Shown one piece after another: positions 58,765 through 64,000 of a DNA stretch of 64,000 nt; positions within the stretch are counted from its first letter, which is position 1, and each line of letters starts with the position of its first letter. The DNA comes from Chachezhania antarctica (GTDB lineage Bacteria > Pseudomonadota > Alphaproteobacteria > Rhodobacterales > Rhodobacteraceae). Made by a program: the position numbers and the translations under genes. The stretch covers positions 434,001 to 498,000 of the forward strand of contig NZ_QZEX01000001.1 of assembly GCF_003646465.1 (NCBI RefSeq). The letters are read 5' to 3'. The notes beneath the pieces were generated by a model that saw only the letters and a program-made list of their open reading frames with translations, searched no databases and was not told where the DNA came from.

Positions 58765-59370
58765 ATGGACAAGTTCGAAAAGCTCACGGGCATCGCGGCC
58801 CCGATGCCGATGATCAACATCGACACCGACATGATCATTCCCAAGCAGTTCCTGAAGACGATCAAACGCTCCGGCCTTGGCGTGAACCTGTTCGACGAGA
58901 TGCGCTACAAGGACGACGGCAGCGAGAACCCGGATTTCGTGCTGAACAAGCCCGCCTACCGCGAGGCCGAAGTGCTCGTTGCGGGTGACAATTTCGGCTG
59001 CGGCTCGTCGCGGGAACATGCGCCTTGGGCGATCAAGGATTTCGGCATCCGCTGCGTGATCGCGCCCAGCTACGCCGACATCTTCTACAACAACTGCTTC
59101 AAGAACGGCATCCTGCCCATCGCGCTCCCGCAGGAGCAGGTCGACGTCCTGATGAAGGATGCCGAGAAGGGCGCCAATGCAAGGATGACCATCGATCTTG
59201 AAGCGCAGACCGTGACGACCTCGGACGGCGAGTCGTTCTCGTTCGAGATCGACCCGTTCAAGAAGCGCTGCCTGCTGGAAGGGCTCGACGATGTTGGCCT
59301 GACCATGGAAAAGGTCGGCGCGATCGAGGCGTTCGAGGCGAAGGCCGCGCAGGAACGCCCCTGGGTGTGA
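58765..59370 (+). CDS. leuD: 3-isopropylmalate dehydratase small subunit LeuD
   Basis: LeuD (201 aa) completes the isopropylmalate isomerase with Leu[23 protein letters not shown] (positions 1-22) and [17 protein letters not shown] are typical. [22 protein letters not shown] is the active-site loop, and [19 protein letters not shown] follows. AGGAGA lies 6 bases before the ATG. It is followed by a terminator at 59394-59430. LeuB is not in the window. Confidence 0.96.
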   Translation: MDKFEKLTGIAAPMPMINIDTDMIIPKQFLKTIKRSGLGVNLFDEMRYKDDGSENPDFVLNKPAYREAEVLVAGDNFGCGSSREHAPWAIKDFGIRCVIAPSYADIFYNNCFKNGILPIALPQEQVDVLMKDAEKGANARMTIDLEAQTVTTSDGESFSFEIDPFKKRCLLEGLDDVGLTMEKVGAIEAFEAKAAQERPWV

Positions 59371-59393
59371 ACCCAGCGGCAACCGATTTTCAG

Positions 59394-59430
59394 ACGCGCT
59401 CCGCAACATCTTGCGGGGCGCGTTTTCGTT
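59394..59430 (+). terminator. Intrinsic terminator after leuD
   Basis: Stem ACGCGCTCCGCAA / TTGCGGGGCGCGT (one G-T pair, 4-base loop) followed by TTTCGTTT, 24 bases after the leuD stop. It should end leu transcripts before the following gene. Confidence 0.8.
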
Positions 59431-59444
59431 TGAGCGGGCGGGCA

Positions 59445-60599
59445 TTGTGCCGGGGGCGGATATGCCCTTCACTGGGCCGGTACTCTGGCGGGAGAGGTCC
59501 CATCCCCGATCACGCGCGACATTCCGCAGGTTTCGGGCTGGGCCTGATCCTATGCCTGTTCGCAGGTGGTGCTGATGCGGAAACGGTCCGCGTGGGGACG
59601 TACAACGCCGAACTGTCCCGCGACGGCCCCGGCGTGCTTTTGCGGGATATCGAACGGGACGATGAGCAGGTGGCAGCGGTGGTGGCCGTGATCGCGGCGA
59701 CCTCGCCGGACATTCTGGCCTTGCAGAGCATCGACTGGGACTACGACGGCGCGGCACTGACGGCCCTGACCGACAAGCTGGACCGGGCCGGCGCGCCCTA
59801 TCCTTACCGCTTCTTCCCGCCGTCGAACCGCGGGCATGACAGCGGTGTCGATCTGGATGGGGATGGCCGGATCGGCGGTCCGGGCGATGCGTGGGGCTTC
59901 GGGGAATTCACCGGTCAGGGGGCGATGGCGGTGCTGTCGCGCTACCCGATCCTGACGGACAGGGTGCAGTCCCATGACGACCTCCTGTGGAAGGACCTGC
60001 CGGGCGCGGATCTGCCGGAACATCCCGACGGCGCGCCGTTCCCGTCGGCCCGGGCGCAGGACGTGCAACGCCTGTCCTCTTCCGGCCACTGGGCCGTGCC
60101 GGTGGAGCTGCCGGGTGGCTCGGTGCTGACGATCCTCACCTTCCACGCCGCTCCGCCTGTTTTCGACGGACCGGAAGATCGCAACGGACGTCGGAATGCC
60201 GGCGAGATCCGGTTCTGGCAGCACTGGCTGAACGGCGATCTTGGACCGTCGGTGAACACCCGCTTCGTGCTAGCCGGCGATGCCAACCAGGACCCGGAAG
60301 AAGGCGAAGGCCGGAAGGAGGCGATCCGGTCGCTTCTGGCGGACCCGCGGTTCCGCGATCCGAAGCCGGCAAGTGCGGGCGCCACCCATGGCATGCCGGG
60401 CGCCGAGGATCCCGACGAGACCGTAATCTGGGACCAGGTGGGCCGCCTTCGCGTCGATTACGTTCTGCCGTCCAGTGACCTGCAGGTCACGGATGCCGGC
60501 GTCTACTGGCCCCCTCCCGGCGATGACGGGCACGAGGCGGCCGTCACCGCCAGCCGTCACAGGCTTGTCTGGGTCGACCTTCGCATCCCCAAGGAATGA
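59445..60599 (+). CDS. Endonuclease/exonuclease/phosphatase (EEP) family protein, exported
   Basis: An EEP-fold protein of about 384 residues from this start. A signal-like stretch HSAGFGLGLILCLFAGGADA precedes the domain that begins VRVGTYNAELS. Conserved EEP blocks are TSPDILALQSIDWDYDGAAL, GQGAMAVLSRYPI, LTILTFHA, FVLAGDANQDP and RLRVDYVLPSSDLQV, and SRHRLVWVDL carries the final His. Such enzymes act on DNA, RNA or phospholipids; the target is unknown. The start is unclear: no ATG lies in frame before the signal peptide. TTG 59445 lies just after the leuD terminator; a GTG at 59367 overlaps the leuD stop but would place the terminator inside the gene. Confidence 0.75.
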   Translation: MCRGRICPSLGRYSGGRGPIPDHARHSAGFGLGLILCLFAGGADAETVRVGTYNAELSRDGPGVLLRDIERDDEQVAAVVAVIAATSPDILALQSIDWDYDGAALTALTDKLDRAGAPYPYRFFPPSNRGHDSGVDLDGDGRIGGPGDAWGFGEFTGQGAMAVLSRYPILTDRVQSHDDLLWKDLPGADLPEHPDGAPFPSARAQDVQRLSSSGHWAVPVELPGGSVLTILTFHAAPPVFDGPEDRNGRRNAGEIRFWQHWLNGDLGPSVNTRFVLAGDANQDPEEGEGRKEAIRSLLADPRFRDPKPASAGATHGMPGAEDPDETVIWDQVGRLRVDYVLPSSDLQVTDAGVYWPPPGDDGHEAAVTASRHRLVWVDLRIPKE

Positions 60600-60743
60600 C
60601 GCAACGGACCTTCGCGTTCGCGGCGGGGAATGGCGGCTATGCTTTGCAGAGCGTTTACTCTTCGGTCAAAAGACCCGTGCAACACAGGTAACAGGCACAA
60701 GGAACGCCGCGCATCCGGCCGGCGTTCGCAAACGGAGACTCAG

Positions 60744-61799
60744 ATGGCACACGCGATCCAGACCCGATCCAAGCTACCCCTCACAGCGGCCGGGATGACG
60801 GAGCCCCCGGCGCCGGGCGAATTCATCGAGGCGGCGCCGGGCGTTCTGTGGATGCGGTTTCCGCTGCCCTTCCAGCTGGATCACGTGAACGTCTACCTGA
60901 TCGAAGACGGCGACGGCTTCGCGCTGCTCGACACCGGTATCGGCAATGACGCGACGAAGGAAATCTGGGAAAGCGCCTTCGCCAATGCGCTGAAGGGCAT
61001 CCGGCTGACCCGGCTCATCGTCTCGCATCACCATCCCGATCACATGGGGCTGGCCGGCTGGATGTGCGAAAAGTTCGACATCCCCGTCCACATGACCCTG
61101 GCCGAGTTCCTGACCGGCAAGTACCTGTGTTCCGGCCCCTATGCCGACAAGGGGCACTTCTATTCCGACTTCTACCGCCTCCACGGCACGACCGAGGATC
61201 AGGCCGAAGCCGTCTCGGGCCGCGGGCTGGCCTACCTGAAGATCGTGACGGGCCTGCCGGATTCCTTCAACTCGCTCGACCCGGCCCGCGGGCTGGTGTT
61301 GGGCGGACGTCGGTTCGAGGTGCTGACAGGCGGCGGGCATTCGGTGGATCAGGCGATGCTTTATTGCCGCGAGGAAAAGCTGTTCCTCGCCTGTGACCAG
61401 ATCATCGAACGGATTTCACCCAACGTGTCAGTCCACGCGATGGAACCGAACGCCGATCCGCTGGGCACGTTCATCCGGTCGCTGACCGATATCAAGGGCG
61501 TGGTCGCCGAAGACGCGCTGACGCTGTCGGGCCACCGCCTGCCCATTGCCGCGCCGCACAAGCGCGCGGACGAGTTGATCGAACACCATCACCAGCGCTG
61601 CGACCAGGTGATGGAGATCGTGGGCGCCGGCACGAAGACCGCCGCCGAGATCACGCCGGTCCTTTTCCGTCGCGAGCTGGACGCGCACCAGTTCTCCTTC
61701 GCCTTCTCCGAGGCGCTGGCCCATTTGAACCTGCTGGTCGAGCAGGGCCGGCTGACCTGGGAAGAAGAGAACGGCGTTCAGCGGGTGCGCGCCGCCTAG
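60744..61799 (+). CDS. MBL-fold metallo-hydrolase
   Basis: A 351-residue metallo-beta-lactamase-fold hydrolase. The metal-binding motif is LIVSHHHPDHMGLAGWM (HxHxDH, about residues 97-110). GGGHSVDQAMLYCREEKLFLACDQII holds the next His and Asp, and LTLSGHRLPI the last His. A C-terminal winged-helix extension (AAEITPVLFRR...LAHLNLLVEQGRL) is as in glyoxalase II-like/LACTB2-type proteins. The substrate is unknown. GGAG lies 6 bases before the ATG at 60744. Monocistronic; a repeat follows. Confidence 0.9.
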   Translation: MAHAIQTRSKLPLTAAGMTEPPAPGEFIEAAPGVLWMRFPLPFQLDHVNVYLIEDGDGFALLDTGIGNDATKEIWESAFANALKGIRLTRLIVSHHHPDHMGLAGWMCEKFDIPVHMTLAEFLTGKYLCSGPYADKGHFYSDFYRLHGTTEDQAEAVSGRGLAYLKIVTGLPDSFNSLDPARGLVLGGRRFEVLTGGGHSVDQAMLYCREEKLFLACDQIIERISPNVSVHAMEPNADPLGTFIRSLTDIKGVVAEDALTLSGHRLPIAAPHKRADELIEHHHQRCDQVMEIVGAGTKTAAEITPVLFRRELDAHQFSFAFSEALAHLNLLVEQGRLTWEEENGVQRVRAA

Positions 61800-61820
61800 A
61801 GCCCTGCGCCTGCGTACCTG

Positions 61821-61942
61821 TCGGATGCCTCCGGCGGGAGTATTGGGAGAAAGGAGAAACAGGGGTTCTGTCCTTTCTCTACTTTCCCGAAATACTCCGG
61901 TGGAGTCCGAGCCGCAGGCTCAGGCGGGGGCAGAGCCCCCTG
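61821..61942. repeat. Dispersed intergenic hairpin repeat, copy 5
   Basis: Two opposed cores (GCGGGAGTATTGGGAGAAAG and its imperfect complement CCCGAAATACTCC) around a GTTCTGTCC region, followed by GAGCCGCAGGCTC and GGGGGCAGAGCCCCC hairpins. It lies between the convergent MBL-fold and GNAT genes. Same architecture as copy 1, in the opposite order. Confidence 0.8.
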
Positions 61943-61972
61943 CGCGGTCATCCGTCCGGCGCCCCGGCGCAA

Positions 61973-62557
61973 TTACAGCGAGCGCATCCAGAACTGCATC
62001 GGCTTTGCGGTTTCGGACCTTTCGCCCACATCCAGCCAGTTGAACGTTGCGATGACGCCCGGCAAGGGCGCGTAGCCCCGCTTGCGCCAGAATGGATCCA
62101 GCGGGGCGTAGTCGGCGGGTCGGGCGGGATGGTCTTCCGCGCGGATCACGGCGCAGAAGGCGGAACGGGAAAAGCCGAGCGCGCGGGCATGGGCTTCGCG
62201 CGCGTCGAAGAAAGCGTGGCCGATACCGTGGCCGCGATAGTCGGGCAGCAGGACCGATTCCGCGCAGTAGAAGACGGTGTCGAGCGGGATGTCCGTTCCC
62301 GCGAAGGCCGCGCCGAAATCGTCGGCATGGTCGGCCAGCGGCGTGCCCGTGGCGGCGCCTACCAGCCGGTCGCCGTCGAAGGCGCCGACGACGATTGCAC
62401 CGGGGCTGGTGCGGTAGGCGTCGAGATACTGGCGCTCGTAGGCTTCGTCGCCCTCATAGAGGTAGGGGAAGGCCCGGAAGACGGCGATCCGGAGGCGGGC
62501 GACGTCGTCCAGCGCGGCCTCCAGCGCCGCGCCGGTCAGGGCGCGGGTTTCGATCAC
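61973..62557 (-). CDS. GNAT-family N-acetyltransferase
   Basis: A 194-residue acetyltransferase. The acetyl-CoA site is VLLPDYRGHGIGHAFFDAREAHARALGF (key element DYRGHGIG with R/QxxGxG/A type loop, about residues 105-112). YEGDEAYERQYLDAY and VVGAFDGDRLVGAATGTPL are upstream. The substrate is unknown. The GTG start overlaps the stop of the LMW phosphatase gene (GTGA), so they are coupled. It is the last gene of the hisD operon in this window. Confidence 0.87.
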   Translation of the reverse strand: MIETRALTGAALEAALDDVARLRIAVFRAFPYLYEGDEAYERQYLDAYRTSPGAIVVGAFDGDRLVGAATGTPLADHADDFGAAFAGTDIPLDTVFYCAESVLLPDYRGHGIGHAFFDAREAHARALGFSRSAFCAVIRAEDHPARPADYAPLDPFWRKRGYAPLPGVIATFNWLDVGERSETAKPMQFWMRSL

Positions 62558-63015
62558 AGGAGATGCTCCGGCTCGCCCCATTTCTGGACCATGCGGTCGA
62601 TCAGCTGCTTGCGGACCTGCCGGTAGGCGTCGAGCTTGGTTTCCCGGGTTTCACCGAGCCCGGTCGCGTCCAGGATGGGCCAGTATTCGACGTCGAGCGA
62701 ATAGTAGCGCGTCAGTTCCAGCGCCCGGCGTTGCGAGGCGGGCGACAGGGCCACGATCAGGTCGAAGGACCCAAGATCGTCTCCCCATTGTTCCAGCTGG
62801 TCGAAGGACCGGGCGCGGTGGCGGGCCAGTTCAACGCCGATCTCCTGGCAGACGGCGATGGCGAAGCCGTCGATCTCCAGGTCGTTCTTCACGCCCACCG
62901 ATTGTACGTAGGTGCCCGTGCCGTACAATTTCTTCATCAGCCCTTCGGCCATGGGTGAACGGACGGCGTTGTGGTCGCAGCAGAACAGGATGGACTGCGG
63001 CAGGCTCTCCGACAC
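62554..63015 (-). CDS. Low-molecular-weight protein-tyrosine phosphatase / arsenate reductase-like
   Basis: A 153-residue LMW-PTP-fold protein. The CX5R loop is FCCDHNAVRSPMAEGL (second Cys is the nucleophile, at about residue 13). The proton-donor Asp lies near YWPILDATGLGE (about 115-126). The loop CDHNAVRS differs from the usual CTGNICRS, as is typical of the alphaproteobacterial subgroup next to UPF0262. It lies 2 bases after the UPF0262 gene. The biological substrate is not known. Confidence 0.88.
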   Translation of the reverse strand: MSESLPQSILFCCDHNAVRSPMAEGLMKKLYGTGTYVQSVGVKNDLEIDGFAIAVCQEIGVELARHRARSFDQLEQWGDDLGSFDLIVALSPASQRRALELTRYYSLDVEYWPILDATGLGETRETKLDAYRQVRKQLIDRMVQKWGEPEHLL

Positions 63016-63017
63016 GC

Positions 63018-63497
63018 CTAACCTCCGAAATGCAGGACGCAGATGAGCGTGAAGAGACGGCGCGCGGTGCCGTCGTCGATCTCCACCTTGCCGTCCAGCC
63101 GCTCCTGCAGAACGCGGCTGCCCTCGTCGTGGATCCCGCGGCGGGCCATGTCGATGGTTTCGATCTGGCTGGGCGGCATCGTCTTCACGGCTTCGAAATA
63201 GCTTTCGCAGATCTGGAAGTAATCCTTCACCACCTGCCGGAACGGCCCCAGCGACAGCCGGAATTCCGCGGCCTTGTCGCCGTCGGTGGTCGACACGTCG
63301 AAGACCAGCCGCTTTTCGCGGATCGCCAGATCCAGCTTGTAGGGGCCGGGCGGGATCTCGCGGTCGTCGCGGTCGGGCAGGGTGAAGGTGTTCTTTTCCA
63401 GCAGGTCGAAGATGGCGACCTTGCGCTCCTGCTCGATCTCGGGCGTGGGCGGGGCCAGCCCGGTTTCATCAAGCGTGATTTCGGCGATATGGGACAT
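63018..63497 (-). CDS. UPF0262 family protein
   Basis: A 159-residue protein typical of UPF0262, an alphaproteobacterial family of unknown function. MSHIAEITLDE, VAIFDLLEKNTFTL and LSLGPFRQVVKDYFQICESYFEAVK (key element GPFRQVVKDYFQICESYFEA) are hallmark blocks, as are AIREKRLVFDV and RLFTLICVLHF. It lies 15 bases after hisD and before the LMW phosphatase gene, the usual order. Confidence 0.92.
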   Translation of the reverse strand: MSHIAEITLDETGLAPPTPEIEQERKVAIFDLLEKNTFTLPDRDDREIPPGPYKLDLAIREKRLVFDVSTTDGDKAAEFRLSLGPFRQVVKDYFQICESYFEAVKTMPPSQIETIDMARRGIHDEGSRVLQERLDGKVEIDDGTARRLFTLICVLHFGG

Positions 63498-63512
63498 GGA
63501 GCCGTGCCCCCC

Positions 63513-64000
63513 TCAGTTCAGACTGTCGAGCCGCGCCCGAACGCTGAGCCCGTGGGCCTGAAGGCTTTCGGACGTGGCCAGACGTTCGGCTGCCGGGCCG
63601 ATAGCACGCAAGGCGTCGGGAGTCATCCGCGCCATGGTCGTCCGCTTCAAAAAGTCCATGACCGACAGGCCGGAGGAGAACCGGGCCGATCGCGCCGTGG
63701 GCAGAACATGGTTCGGACCACCCACGTAATCGCCAATCGCCTCGGGCGTCCAGGCGCCAAGGAAGATGGCGCCGGCATGGTGGCATTTCGCGGCCAGCGA
63801 ATCGGGATCGGCCACGCAAAGTTCAAGATGTTCAGGTGCGATGCGGTTCGAGAGAGCGGCGGCCTCGTCCATGTCCTGCACCGTGATCACGGCGCCGAAA
63901 TCGCGCCAGCTTGCGCCGGCGATGGCGCGGCGTTCCAGCATTTCCAGACGGCGGGCGACGGCCTCGGTCACGGCCTGCGCCATCTTCTTGCTGTCTGTGA
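63513..64000 (-). CDS. hisD: Histidinol dehydrogenase (C-terminal part, cut by window edge)
   Basis: The last 162 or so codons of HisD, which oxidises histidinol to histidine in two NAD-dependent steps. NRIAPEHLELCVADP carries the catalytic Glu-His pair. GAIFLGAWTPEAIGDYVGGPNHVLPTARSARF (key element PEAIGDYVGGPNHVLPT) and SGLSVMDFLKRTT are diagnostic. The reading frame stays open to position 64000, so the N-terminal half lies outside the window. It precedes UPF0262 by 15 bases. Confidence 0.96.
   Translation of the reverse strand, partial: TDSKKMAQAVTEAVARRLEMLERRAIAGASWRDFGAVITVQDMDEAAALSNRIAPEHLELCVADPDSLAAKCHHAGAIFLGAWTPEAIGDYVGGPNHVLPTARSARFSSGLSVMDFLKRTTMARMTPDALRAIGPAAERLATSESLQAHGLSVRARLDSLN

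Overview
The window is about 64 kb of GC-rich DNA from an alphaproteobacterium. It is most likely a member of the Rhodobacteraceae (roseobacter group). The family assignment rests on the mix of genes: UPF0262 beside hisD, an NrnC-type short RNase D, HemP, a bacterial voltage-gated sodium channel, an Anbu proteasome-like peptidase locus, dispersed GGAGTATTT-type intergenic repeats, and Tat-dependent YkuD proteins. No tRNA, rRNA, CRISPR array, prophage or insertion sequence was found. The window reads as ordinary chromosome with two accessory-looking islands.

Layout. 1-8800 is housekeeping: the start of nusA with rimP, two methyltransferases, a shortened solute-binding protein, pip, ubiG, a marR/nitrilase/grxC/comF operon, and hemH. 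8980-11930 holds two 60-residue membrane proteins identical in sequence, two L,D-transpeptidases and a CAP-domain lipoprotein. 12060-20921 is a minus-strand block: Nav channel, 23S rRNA m5U methyltransferase family protein, an ABC exporter pair, CCA-adding enzyme, CoA pyrophosphatase-type Nudix and Hsp33.

21000-28626 is the first island: a Nudix hydrolase, a small Rossmann-like protein, three related family 2 glycosyltransferases and an unrecognised protein. One glycosyltransferase carries a degenerate extra glycosyltransferase domain and another is fused to a methyltransferase. 28680-35727 is the second island: a complete Anbu locus with an NTF2-like protein, Anbu, alpha-E protein and circularly permuted ATP-grasp on the minus strand, and a giant transglutaminase-like protein divergent on the plus strand.

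35831-39844 has a HemP pair, a secreted SGNH esterase with calcium-binding repeats, and a GSCFA/SGNH-like pair. 39981-45772 contains nrnC, lptC-lptA-lptB, hpf, ptsN, a response regulator-PP2C phosphatase and a divergent Hpt protein. 45784-53685 has a multi-spanning membrane protein, argG, a DUF2798 protein, a small heat-shock protein, glcF-glcE-glcD for glycolate oxidation and a small exported protein. 53717-64000 has rlmH, rsfS, an MscS-type channel, leuC, an HdeD-like protein, leuD, an EEP-family protein, an MBL-fold hydrolase, and the GNAT / LMW phosphatase / UPF0262 / hisD operon, which runs off the right edge.

Five copies of a hairpin-forming repeat (core GGAGTATTT plus a GGGGGCTCTGCCCCC hairpin) mark gene boundaries, three of them between convergent genes. 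The two regions most worth experimental attention are the Anbu locus, whose chemistry is unknown, and the glycosyltransferase island with its unusual fusions. All family assignments were made by eye from motifs; no database search was run.
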